Assembly (NCBI RefSeq): GCF_031834595.1
Contig: NZ_CP115541.1
Coordinates: forward strand, 806,001 to 870,000
DNA length: 64,000 nt
Direction of reading: 5' to 3'
Origin: Stenotrophomonas oahuensis
Lineage (GTDB): Bacteria > Pseudomonadota > Gammaproteobacteria > Xanthomonadales > Xanthomonadaceae
The notes under the pieces were generated by a model that saw nothing but the letters and a program-made list of their open reading frames with translations, was not told the origin of the DNA and ran no database searches. Positions within the stretch are counted from its first letter, which is position 1, and every line of letters starts with the position of its first letter. Shown here piece by piece: positions 17,188 through 24,706 of the stretch. Position numbers and translations under genes: made by a program.

Positions 17188-19842
17188 ATGTACAGCACCT
17201 CCCGCAAACGTGCCCTGCTGTTGACCCTGCTGGTCATGGTCGGCGGCACCCTGCTGTCTGCCCTGGTCGCCGGTCGCTATGCCCAGCAGCGCGCACTGGA
17301 CACGGAGAGCGCCCAGGTGCGCCGCCAGCTGGATCTCTATGCACAGACCCTGCAGCAGCGCATCGACCGTTTCGGCACGCTGCCGCAGGTGATGGCGCTG
17401 GACCCGGACCTGCAGGATTCGCTGAGCCGCCCGCTGACCGAAGCCGAGCGCCAGCGTCTGAACCTGAAACTACAGCGCGCCAATAGCGTCACCCGCACCT
17501 CCACCCTGACCCTCATTGATCACCGCGGCGTAGCCGTAGCGGCCAGCAACTGGGACCAGCCGGCCAGCAACGTCGGCGAGGACTACAGCTATCGCCCGTA
17601 CTACCAGCAGGCCATGGCCAAGGGCACCGGCCGCTTCTACGGCATCGGCATGACCACGGCCGTGCCGGGATACTTCCTGTCGCAGGCGATCTACGATGCC
17701 GACGGCAAACCGATCGGCGTGATCGCGATCAAAATCGAGCTGCGGGCACTGGAGCAGGAATGGCTGCAGAGCACCGACATCGTGATGGCCAGCGATGCCC
17801 ACGACGTGGTGTTCCTGGCCAACGGCGACGAATGGCGTTACCGCCTGCTGCGCCCGCTGGCCCCGAATGAGCGCGCTGAGATGCTGGCAACCCGGCAGTA
17901 CGCCGACCGCTCGCTGCAGCCACTGCGCAGCCGCACCCTGGACGTGCTGGCCGACGGCGGCCGCATGGTCCGGGTGGAGCAACCCGCCCTGCCCCGCCCG
18001 ATGCTGTGGCAGACCTATACGCTGGAAGGCCCGAACTGGAAGCTGCACCTGCTGCACGACGCCAGCGCCAGCGGTGCCGTTGGACGCAGTACCGCGCTGG
18101 CCGCTGGCGGCATCTGGCTGGCGTTGTGCTTCCTGTCGTTGTTCATCCAGCAGCGCCGCCGTCTGGCCGCGCACCGCCAGCGCAGCCGCCGCGAACTGGA
18201 AAGCGTGCTGCAGCAGCACGCCGAAGAACTCCGCACCGCGCAGGACGGCATTCTGCAGGCGGCCCAGCAGGCGGATAGCGGGTTGAGTCGGAGCTTGGCC
18301 CACCTGCCGCAGGGCGTGGTGGTCATCGACAACGAACAGAAGCTGGTGGCGTGGAATGCGCGCTATCTGGAACTGTTCCGTTTCCCGTCTGATCTGGTGA
18401 AGGTCGGTCGCCCGATTGAGGAGATCTTCCGCTTCAATGCCCGGCGCGGCCTGCTCGGTCCCGGACCGATTGATGAAGCCATCGAACGCCGCCTCAACCA
18501 CCTGCGCAGCGGACGCCCGCATATGCGCGAGAGTGAGAAAGACGACGGCACAGTGCTGGAGATTCGCGGCAACCCGTTGCCGGACGGCGGCTTCGTCACC
18601 AGCTACGCCGACATCACAGCCTACAAGAACACTGCACGCGAACTGCGTTCACTGGCTGATGCGCTGGAGCATCGCGTGGCCGAGCGCACCCGTGATCTGG
18701 ACGAAGCGCGGCGTGAGGCCGAGCGGGCGAACCGCTACAAGACCCGCTTTGTGGCTTCAGCCGTGCACGATCTGCTGCAGCCGTTGAATGCGGCGCGCAT
18801 GTTCGTTTCGGTGCTGCGCGGAAAGCTGCAGGGCGATGCGCGCGAGCTGAGTGAGCATGTGGATGCCGCGCTGGCGGCGCAGGATGCGATTCTTAACAGC
18901 CTGCTGGATATCTCGCGCTTGGAATCGGGCACCCTGCAGACCAACGTGCGCGCGTTTGCCTTGTCGCCGCTGCTGGAAACCTTGGCCCGCGAGTTCGGCA
19001 TTGCCGCGCAGAGCCGTGGACTGAAGCTGGAGTGGGTGGACACCACGGCAGTGGTGGTCAGCGATGAAGCCCTGCTGCGCCGCATCCTGCAGAACTTCCT
19101 GTCCAATGCCCTGCGGTATACCCCGCGTGGCCGAGTGCTGATCGGCTGCCGCCGTGATGGCGACCAGTTGCGTATTGAAGTGCACGACCAGGGTCCGGGC
19201 ATTCCGGAGAGCCTGCAAGGCGAGATCTTTGAAGAGTTCCGCCGGCTCAACGATGGTGTGGAACAGGAACGTGGTGCAGGGTTGGGCCTGGCGATTGTGG
19301 AGCGCATTGGTCGGCTGCTGGGCCATCGCATAGGCCTGCGCTCTACGCTCGGCAAAGGCAGCGTGTTCTGCGTGACCGTGGCACTGGGCAAGGCCGAAGC
19401 CGTGGTTACGCCGGTACCGGTGGTTGCGCCTGCCGACCCGGGCGATGAAAGCCCCCTGCGCCAGTGCCGGGTGTGGAGCATCGACGACGACCCGCGCGTG
19501 TGCGCCGCGACCCGGGCCTTGCTGGAACGCTGGGGCTGCAATGTGGAGCTGGCCGATGGGCCGCAGGCCGCGCTGGAGATTGCCTCGGCGTTCAACGTGC
19601 CGCAATTGCTGCTGCTTGATGTGCGCATGGGCGAATGGCGTGGGCCGGATCTGTATGAAGAGCTATGCGTGCTGTGGCAGGCGTGGCCGCCGGTGATTCT
19701 GGTGACGGCTGAGCGCGATGATGCGTTGAAGGCGCATGCGGCGGAACAGGGTTGGGGGTTCTTGCCGAAGCCGGTCAGGCCGCCTGCGCTGCGGGCGCTG
19801 ATGACGCAGTTGCTGGTGCGGCATCGCGGGCCGGGCGGGTGA
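17188..19842 (+). CDS. Hybrid sensor histidine kinase with DctB-like periplasmic domain
   Basis: An 884-residue inner-membrane sensor. The order is TM1 (LLLTLLVMVGGTLLSALVA), a large periplasmic dCACHE region (to about residue 300) with DctB-like RPYYQQAMAKGTGRFYGIG and GYFLSQAIYDADGKPIGVI, TM2 (about 301-322), a coiled coil, and a PAS domain (about 365-470). A phosphoacceptor block AVHDLLQPLNAARMF with His527, an HATPase domain (NFLSNALRYT, GAGLGLAIVERI) and a C-terminal receiver with Asp811 (LLLLDVRMG) follow. DctB sensors of this fold bind C4-dicarboxylates, which fits the neighbouring dctA and porin. No response regulator follows directly; the nearest candidate partner is the NarL-type regulator ending at 23900. 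Confidence 0.88.
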   Translation: MYSTSRKRALLLTLLVMVGGTLLSALVAGRYAQQRALDTESAQVRRQLDLYAQTLQQRIDRFGTLPQVMALDPDLQDSLSRPLTEAERQRLNLKLQRANSVTRTSTLTLIDHRGVAVAASNWDQPASNVGEDYSYRPYYQQAMAKGTGRFYGIGMTTAVPGYFLSQAIYDADGKPIGVIAIKIELRALEQEWLQSTDIVMASDAHDVVFLANGDEWRYRLLRPLAPNERAEMLATRQYADRSLQPLRSRTLDVLADGGRMVRVEQPALPRPMLWQTYTLEGPNWKLHLLHDASASGAVGRSTALAAGGIWLALCFLSLFIQQRRRLAAHRQRSRRELESVLQQHAEELRTAQDGILQAAQQADSGLSRSLAHLPQGVVVIDNEQKLVAWNARYLELFRFPSDLVKVGRPIEEIFRFNARRGLLGPGPIDEAIERRLNHLRSGRPHMRESEKDDGTVLEIRGNPLPDGGFVTSYADITAYKNTARELRSLADALEHRVAERTRDLDEARREAERANRYKTRFVASAVHDLLQPLNAARMFVSVLRGKLQGDARELSEHVDAALAAQDAILNSLLDISRLESGTLQTNVRAFALSPLLETLAREFGIAAQSRGLKLEWVDTTAVVVSDEALLRRILQNFLSNALRYTPRGRVLIGCRRDGDQLRIEVHDQGPGIPESLQGEIFEEFRRLNDGVEQERGAGLGLAIVERIGRLLGHRIGLRSTLGKGSVFCVTVALGKAEAVVTPVPVVAPADPGDESPLRQCRVWSIDDDPRVCAATRALLERWGCNVELADGPQAALEIASAFNVPQLLLLDVRMGEWRGPDLYEELCVLWQAWPPVILVTAERDDALKAHAAEQGWGFLPKPVRPPALRALMTQLLVRHRGPGG

Positions 19843-19854
19843 TACGGGTGCGGC

Positions 19855-19964
19855 GTGACGGGCGTGGCCCGTCACTACACGGGACGCACCTGTAGGGACG
19901 CGCCATGCGCGTCCGCACGTGGAACGTGAACCCTCATTGCCGTAGAGCCGGGCTCTGCCCGGCT
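19855..19964. repeat. Three REP palindromes of two classes
   Basis: GTGACGGGCGTGGCCCGTCAC with CTAC (19855-19878) is followed by GTAG + GGACGCGCCATGCGCGTCC (19892-19914). A third, GTAG + AGCCGGGCTCTGCCCGGCT (19942-19964), lies inside the 3' end of the minus-strand gene that stops at 19934. Confidence 0.88.
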
Positions 19965-20401
19965 GCTCTCGATCGGAAACGCTCCTCGTGAACCTCGCAT
20001 CGAATCTCATGACCCGACCACAGCTCACCACCCATCGCCTCCTCGAAGTACCCCGCACCGCCAGAGTACTCAATGCAGAAAACCTGCCCATCAACAAGCC
20101 AGACCTCCGCCGTCAGTACCCTTGAGCACAACGTCAACGTCAGTGTCGCCAGAAGCAGCTCTTCGGCACAGTCTGGAAAGGCGATCTCCGGATCGCGGAA
20201 CGGCTTCCCGCTCCTGATCCGGTAAAAATCTGACTCCACACCCTTCGGCAGTCGATTCACCCGGTTGATGGATGAGACCTGCTCGTCCCACAGCCCGTGC
20301 AGCTCCGGATCCAGGCGCGACCTCACCGAATCGAGGATCAGCACCTCGAGCTCGTTGAGCTTTCTGTTTCGCCAGAGCAGATTGGAAAGAAAACGCATCA
20401 T
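19934..20401 (-). CDS. Hypothetical protein, C-terminus encoded by a REP palindrome
   Basis: A 155-residue soluble acidic protein that I do not recognise. It has no signal peptide, and its centre (RIRSGKPFRDPEIAFPD, VWLVDGQVFCIEYSGG) looks like a compact alpha/beta fold, a little like SMI1/SUKH-type or immunity-like proteins, but this is only an impression. The last residues (RSRAAGQSPALRQ) are translated from the REP at 19942-19964, so the native end may have been changed by REP insertion. It is divergent from the HIT gene and sits in the accessory patch between the sensor kinase and its possible regulator. Confidence 0.6.
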   Translation of the reverse strand: MMRFLSNLLWRNRKLNELEVLILDSVRSRLDPELHGLWDEQVSSINRVNRLPKGVESDFYRIRSGKPFRDPEIAFPDCAEELLLATLTLTLCSRVLTAEVWLVDGQVFCIEYSGGAGYFEEAMGGELWSGHEIRCEVHEERFRSRAAGQSPALRQ

Positions 20402-20565
20402 CCTTGGTTTCCGCCGTCATTGAGTTCCGGGCCGCAATGGCCGAGGACATACAGATCGTCGCAACTGCCTCTGGCCCCGGCATCGATGTCGCGACACCAT
20501 CTGGGTCATCGCCGTTCGATCATACAAGCCGCCGGACCTTCCCATCATGGCAAGCCCGGAATCCC

Positions 20566-20587
20566 GTAGAGCCGGGCTTGCCCGGCT
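20566..20587 (+). repeat. REP palindrome upstream of the HIT gene
   Basis: GTAG + AGCCGGGCTTGCCCGGCT. It lies about 35 bases before the HIT start codon, within the 221-base gap that separates it from the divergent unknown gene. Confidence 0.85.
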
Positions 20588-20622
20588 GCGAGCGGAGCCA
20601 GCCAACTCAAGGGCCAGATTCA

Positions 20623-21099
20623 ATGACCAATACATGCATTGCCTGCGCCATAGCCACAGGCCAATCCCCAGCCCACATCATTCACCAGAACGACCGCATC
20701 ATCTGCTTCCTCGACCACGCGCCCATCAACCCGGGCCACATTCTGATTTGTCCGCGTGCGCATCTGGCTGACCTCACTGACCTACCCGATGACCTGCTCG
20801 CCGAGATCGCCACAACAGCAAAGGCTATGGCACAGCTGCTCAAGGACAAGCTAGGCTGCGATGGTGTATCGCTGTTGCAGAACAATGGAGCGTTCAACGA
20901 TCTGGGCCATTTCCATCTGCATGTCTTCCCGCGATATGCGGGTGACGGCTTCGGCTGGACGAATGCTCAGCTGAAAGCCGTCCAACCTACCAGCAAGGAG
21001 GCACTTGCGCTCCTTGCACTGATCAGACTTGGAAGGAAGGAACTTGTAGATGGCAAGTCCGCCGACGGCATCAAATTCCTGGACGAGATGGACGACTGA
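20623..21099 (+). CDS. HIT family (histidine triad) nucleotide-binding protein
   Basis: A 158-residue cytoplasmic protein. HIT enzymes hydrolyse nucleotide phosphoramidates or dinucleoside polyphosphates. The zinc-like pair CIAC stands at residues 5-8, the DHAPINPGHILICPR block follows, and the triad is GHFHLHVFPR. About 40 residues beyond the triad (to DEMDD) are longer than in minimal HINT proteins. ATG 20623 is chosen because it directly precedes the conserved cysteines; the open frame upstream to 20404 crosses a REP and lacks conserved sequence. It lies in the accessory patch and is somewhat lower in GC than its neighbours. Confidence 0.88.
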   Translation: MTNTCIACAIATGQSPAHIIHQNDRIICFLDHAPINPGHILICPRAHLADLTDLPDDLLAEIATTAKAMAQLLKDKLGCDGVSLLQNNGAFNDLGHFHLHVFPRYAGDGFGWTNAQLKAVQPTSKEALALLALIRLGRKELVDGKSADGIKFLDEMDD

Positions 21100-21127
21100 A
21101 GCGCCGCGCCAGACAGATCCTGAGGCC

Positions 21128-21192
21128 GGACGCGCCAACGCGCGTCCGGATTGTCTTAGTCGGCGCTTCTGACGGGCATGGCCCGTCACTAC
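21128..21192. repeat. REP-type palindromes between HIT and SymE-like genes
   Basis: GGACGCG...CGCGTCC (21128-21147) has no GTAG head and looks degenerate. GACGGGCATGGCCCGTC followed by ACTAC (21171-21192) is a standard unit in the minus orientation. Confidence 0.75.
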
Positions 21193-21250
21193 TTGGTTAA
21201 GCAGTTGCGCGGTCGGTTCGTGTCAATGCCTTTCATGCTCAGCGCCTACA

Positions 21251-21565
21251 TCAGGCACAGACCCAGCGCATCGCGGCTTGCGCCCAGCGGCGAACCATGC
21301 CCGGGCCGCGCGTCCGCTGTTTCGGCGGATCAATCAACGTCAACACAATGCGCCGGTGGTTGACCCTCACCCGCACCCGGCATCCCGCGCGGTAGCCCCA
21401 CTGAACCAGCCACATACCACGCAGCAGCAGCGACGGTATGGACTCGTTATCGGGAAGGAGCTGGCCAGAGGATAGCCTGACCTTTGAGATCCTGATCGTC
21501 TCTGGCGGAGCCCAGGCGAACCCATACTGCTTCTGCGTTGAATCGTCTGACTTGCAATCGCACAT
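21251..21565 (-). CDS. SymE-like toxin-family protein
   Basis: A protein of about 104 residues. Its C-terminal half, SIPSLLLRGMWLVQWGYRAG then CRVRVRVNHRRIVLTLID, fits the SymE pattern (a conserved L-x-G-x-W-L, a Gly-Phe/Tyr turn, V-x-V-x-V, then a final strand) derived from the AbrB fold. In E. coli, SymE is an SOS-induced, nucleic-acid-binding type I toxin repressed by an antisense RNA. ATG 21565 is chosen because GGAG stands nine bases upstream; ATGs at 21580 and 21583 are also possible. No antisense RNA promoter could be confirmed. Lower GC than the surrounding chromosome suggests acquisition. Confidence 0.65.
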   Translation of the reverse strand: MCDCKSDDSTQKQYGFAWAPPETIRISKVRLSSGQLLPDNESIPSLLLRGMWLVQWGYRAGCRVRVRVNHRRIVLTLIDPPKQRTRGPGMVRRWAQAAMRWVCA

Positions 21566-22026
21566 AAGTGATTTCTCCATCATTTTGACTTCGCCGAAAC
21601 GACTGAGATTTTGTGATAGAGAGTTTTCAAGCTCCGCGCTGCCATCATGCAGCAACGGGTGCAAAAGTGCTGACTGCCCGGCCGGATGACGCCGCAGATA
21701 CTGATTGAACTCATCAATGATGTGCAGGTATCGACATGCGATGTCGGTTCTGGCGCGGAATCGCGAGGTCGATGCGCCATGTGTGACGTGGTGCACTCTT
21801 TGGAACGATGCGGTGACGCGTGGTGGTTGGAGTCGCGAATGGACCGGGTCGCGGTCGACACGCTGTGGGGGATGAGGGGAGGTGGTCGGCGGGTCCGGCT
21901 TGTCGTGGCGGCTGTGGTCGGGTGCGCTGCGTTACTGGGCCGACAGGTGATATCGGCCGTCGTCTTGCGACCGACGCTACCACTCATGCGCACTTCCAGA
22001 TGGAGGCTTGACTGAACGCGTCGCAT
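21566..22026. other. Non-coding or unresolved stretch left of the IS element
   Basis: About 460 bases of mixed composition. Open frames on both strands overlap here (for example plus 21686-22015), but they lack ribosome sites and recognisable domains, and they cross the dispersed repeat at 21928-21982. None is called. The sequence continues uninterrupted, apart from the IS element, into the lipoprotein upstream region at 23414. Confidence 0.45.
21928..21982 (-). repeat. Dispersed 55-bp repeat, copy A
   Basis: It begins TGCGTTACTGGGCCGA and ends with a core GGCCGTCGTCTTGCGAC followed by CGACGCTACCA. Copy B at 24624-24675 is nearly identical at both ends with a variable middle. The core contains the small inverted repeat GTCG-TCTTG-CGAC. 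Confidence 0.75.
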
Positions 22027-22034
22027 GCTTTGCT
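22027..22034. repeat. Left target-site duplication of the IS256-family element
   Basis: GCTTTGCT, identical to the 8 bases immediately after the right terminal repeat (23406-23413). Confidence 0.9.
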
Positions 22035-23405
22035 GAGAGTGTCCGTATTTTTGTGTTCGGGCGACGTGGGCTGCCCTGTGACAGCCCGGCTTCTTAGTAC
22101 GGGCTCCGGATAAATCGGTCCCCGTAAAGTACGGCAAATTGGTTCATCGCGTTCTTCCAGCCGTGGCTGGTGCCTCCCCAGTTGGCCGTGATGTTGCGCA
22201 GCCCCAGCCAGATCAGCTTGATCGCCGCCTCGTCAGTTGGAAAATGCCCTCGGGTTTTGATGACCTTCCGCAGCTGCGCATTAACGCTCTCGATGGCGTT
22301 GGTGGTGTAGATGACACGACGGATCTCAGGTGGAAACGCGAAGAAGGGTATGACGCGGTCCCATGACCGTCGCCATGCCTGGGGCGCCGAGGGGTAGCGT
22401 TTGCCCAGCGGCGAGGCCTCCAGCGCTTCCAGGGCCTGTTCGGCGGACTCTGCATTGATGGCCTGGTAGATGGGCTTCAGCTCGGCTGCGAGAGCCCTTC
22501 GATCCTTCCAGCCGGCGTAGTCCAAGCTGTTGCGGATGAGATGCACGATGCAGGTCTGGAGAGTGGTCGCTGGGTAGACCGCCGCCAGCGCCTCGGGCAT
22601 GCCTTTAAGGCCATCGGTCACCGCTATCAGTACGTCCTCCACGCCGCGCGTCTTGAGGTCGTTGAAGACCTTCATCCAGAACTTGGCCCCTTCTGTGTTC
22701 TCGATCCAGATGCCCAGGATGTCGCGACTTCCATCAGGTAGAACGCCTAATGCCAGATAGATCGCTTTGTTGCGCACTACGCCCTCGTCACGCACCTTGA
22801 CGCGCAGGGCATCAAAGAACACCACCGGATACATCAGCTCCAGCGGACGCGTCTGCCACGCCGAAATCTCTTCCAGAACCTCGTCGGTCACCGAGCTGAT
22901 GAAGTCCGCCGACACGTCTGTTCCATACTGTTCAGACAGAAACGCGCGGATGTCGCGGACGCTCATTCCGCGCGCGTACATCGCGACGATCTTGTCGTCA
23001 AAACCAGTGAAACGCCGCTCGTGCTTGGGAATCAGGATGGGCTGGAAGCTGCCATCCCGGTCCCGGGGAACGTCCAGTCGCAGGGGGCCATCCTCAGTCA
23101 GAACGGTTTTGCTGGACGTTCCATTTCGCTGATTGCCGGTCGATTCCGGTCGCTCGCTTCCGGGTGGGTACCCCAGGTGATGGCCCAGCTCGCCCTTCAG
23201 TGCCCGCTCAATCAAGGCCTTTTTCAGGGCTGTGGTGATGTCCAGGATCTCGCCCGCGGTCGTCGCTCCGTTGGCAAGCTGCTCAACGAGCTCGGCAGGC
23301 AGGGTAGGCAGCTGACGGGCAGCGGCCTTGGCGGTCATTTTCTTGGGTGGCATACATGATCCTTTTCAACATGTTATGCCCGAACACAAAATTCCTGACA
23401 GTCCC
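22035..23405 (-). mobile_element. IS256-family insertion sequence, complete
   Basis: A 1371-bp element bounded by imperfect inverted repeats of about 28 bp. The left end is GAGAGTGTCCGTATTTTTGT continuing GTTCGGGC (22035-22062). The right end, read on the minus strand, is GGGACTGTCAGGAATTTTGT continuing GTTCGGGC (23378-23405). An 8-bp direct repeat flanks it, as expected for IS256-family transposition. Ends and duplication are intact, so the insertion looks recent and potentially active. No obvious gene is broken by it. Confidence 0.93.
22094..23353 (-). CDS. IS256 family DDE transposase
   Basis: A 419-residue mutator-type transposase. It contains the IS256 hallmarks: an N-terminal DNA-binding region with LGYPPGSERPESTGNQRNG, the DDE catalytic core with YPVVFFDALRVKVRDEG, VTDGLKGMPEAL and the C-terminal TTNAIESVNAQLRK. 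The reading frame is intact, with stop and start both inside the terminal inverted repeats. Confidence 0.96.
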   Translation of the reverse strand: MPPKKMTAKAAARQLPTLPAELVEQLANGATTAGEILDITTALKKALIERALKGELGHHLGYPPGSERPESTGNQRNGTSSKTVLTEDGPLRLDVPRDRDGSFQPILIPKHERRFTGFDDKIVAMYARGMSVRDIRAFLSEQYGTDVSADFISSVTDEVLEEISAWQTRPLELMYPVVFFDALRVKVRDEGVVRNKAIYLALGVLPDGSRDILGIWIENTEGAKFWMKVFNDLKTRGVEDVLIAVTDGLKGMPEALAAVYPATTLQTCIVHLIRNSLDYAGWKDRRALAAELKPIYQAINAESAEQALEALEASPLGKRYPSAPQAWRRSWDRVIPFFAFPPEIRRVIYTTNAIESVNAQLRKVIKTRGHFPTDEAAIKLIWLGLRNITANWGGTSHGWKNAMNQFAVLYGDRFIRSPY

Positions 23406-23413
23406 GCTTTGCT
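23406..23413. repeat. Right target-site duplication of the IS256-family element
   Basis: GCTTTGCT, matching 22027-22034. Confidence 0.9.
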
Positions 23414-23511
23414 TGCAAGTTTCTTCATGGATCGAAGCGCTCTGAGGGCCGTAGAGTCAGTGCGCCTGCTTGTGGGCACGTTACTCAAATCTCAACTTCG
23501 CTTGGATGCTC

Positions 23512-23844
23512 ATGAACCTCTCGCGCAACATACTTCAGCTGTGTATCGCCGCTTCGCTTGCCTTGACACTCGGCGGCTGCTCTTCCCTGGCCTCAAAGAC
23601 AAACACGCTCTCCGACGACAAGATCAGATCTCAAACCTCGGCAGCTCTGGGGTTGCAGCCTGACGAATTGACGATTGTCAGCCGCAGGACGGAAGGCACG
23701 AGTACGTACGTCAATCTGAAGACGTCCGATGGCAAGGAATTCACCTGCATGATCAGCGGTGGAAATATTCTCACGCTCGGTATAGCCAGCTCGCCCGTGT
23801 GTGGGAAAAAGGGCGAACCTCTAAGGGGCTTCTTGGGAATGTGA
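23512..23844 (+). CDS. Small putative lipoprotein of unknown function
   Basis: A 110-residue protein with a lipoprotein signal peptide ending in the lipobox LTLGGC (cysteine near residue 23), so the mature form should be a membrane-anchored periplasmic protein of about 87 residues. The mature part (DDKIRSQTSAALGLQPDELT then TYVNLKTSDGKEFTCMISGG) suggests a small beta-rich domain with two further cysteines. No family is recognised. ATG 23512 is used because it starts the signal peptide; the ribosome site is weak. The IS256 element ends about 100 bases upstream and may have separated this gene from its normal promoter. Confidence 0.7.
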   Translation: MNLSRNILQLCIAASLALTLGGCSSLASKTNTLSDDKIRSQTSAALGLQPDELTIVSRRTEGTSTYVNLKTSDGKEFTCMISGGNILTLGIASSPVCGKKGEPLRGFLGM

Positions 23845-23880
23845 GCCGTTGTCCGACCAAGGGCAACGTGCACTGCGAGT

Positions 23881-23903
23881 AGCCGGGCACGGCCCGGCTC
23901 TAC
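23881..23903 (-). repeat. REP palindrome between the lipoprotein and response-regulator genes
   Basis: AGCCGGGC-ACG-GCCCGGCT followed by CTAC, so GTAG heads the minus strand. Its TAG is the stop codon of the response-regulator gene. Confidence 0.88.
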
Positions 23904-24553
23904 TTCAGGTCTGCACCCGCATCACCTTCCGGCTCCAGCGCCTTCACCAGCACAGCAGCCTGGGTGCGGCTGTGGCATTCGAGCTTTTTGAGGATGGCCG
24001 TGACGTGCACCTTCACGGTGTTTTCGGCCAATCCCAGTTCGTAGGCGATCTGCTTGTTGAGCAGGCCGTCGGCGAGGCACAGCAGCACGCGGAACTGCTG
24101 CGGGGTGAGCTGGGCGAGGCGTGCGGCGAGCAGGGCGTCGGATTCGCTGCGCTCCGGGGCCATGGCAGGGAACCACAGGCCACCGTCGAGAACGGCTTCC
24201 ACGGCTTGGCCGATAGTTTCGGCCGGGGCGGATTTTGGAATGAAGCCGGCGGCACCGAACTGCTGGGCGCGGCGGATGACGCGGGGGTGGTCGTTGGAGG
24301 ACACGATGACCACCGGGATGTCCGGGTGTGAGCCGCGTACGTGCAGCAGGGAGGAGAAGCCGCGGGCACCGGGCATGGTGAGGTCGAGTAGGACCAGTTC
24401 GATTTCGGGGTTCTGGTCGAGCGCGGTTTCGAGGGCGGAGGCGCTGGCGACTTCGATGACCCGTGCACCGGGGAGTGATTGGTGCAGGGAGTGGACGACG
24501 GCGGCACGGAGGAGCGGGTGGTCGTCGGCGACTAGCAGGGTCAGGGCATCCAT
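23900..24553 (-). CDS. NarL/FixJ family response regulator
   Basis: A 217-residue cytoplasmic transcription factor. The receiver domain (residues 1-125) has the acidic pair (VADDHPLL), the phospho-acceptor Asp57 (LVLLDLTMPG) and the conserved lysine in FIPKSAPAE. The C-terminal LuxR-type helix-turn-helix (about 150-212) reads LTPQQFRVLLCLADG, then NKQIAYELGLAENTVKVHV. ATG 24553 is chosen to start the receiver; the frame upstream runs through a dispersed repeat. It faces the DctB-like hybrid kinase across the accessory patch and is a plausible partner for it. The stop codon TAG belongs to a REP element. Confidence 0.9.
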   Translation of the reverse strand: MDALTLLVADDHPLLRAAVVHSLHQSLPGARVIEVASASALETALDQNPEIELVLLDLTMPGARGFSSLLHVRGSHPDIPVVIVSSNDHPRVIRRAQQFGAAGFIPKSAPAETIGQAVEAVLDGGLWFPAMAPERSESDALLAARLAQLTPQQFRVLLCLADGLLNKQIAYELGLAENTVKVHVTAILKKLECHSRTQAAVLVKALEPEGDAGADLK

Positions 24554-24623
24554 GGGGGGATTGTACGGGGATGGGGGCATTTGGGTTGCCGCCGGGCAAG
24601 AGCGCGGATTCGTTTTGGGGTCA

Positions 24624-24675
24624 TGCGTTAATGGGCCGATGGGCGTTGGCCGTCGTCTTGCGACCGACGCCACCA
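24624..24675 (-). repeat. Dispersed repeat, copy B
   Basis: It begins TGCGTTAATGGGCCGA (one mismatch from copy A) and ends in the shared 28-base core. On the minus strand it lies about 70 bases upstream of the response-regulator start. Confidence 0.75.
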
Positions 24676-24706
24676 AAGCCCTCCACAGTTGACTCTCCTA
24701 AGCGGA

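Noticed and set aside
21686..22015. Open frame left of the IS element (109 codons)
   Set aside because: No ribosome site, no domain, and its end lies in the dispersed repeat. A real gene cannot be excluded but is not supported.
19843..24706. Accessory patch as a prophage or integrative element
   Set aside because: There is no integrase, tRNA, att-like direct repeat or phage structural gene. The only mobile unit is the IS256-family element, plus REPs.
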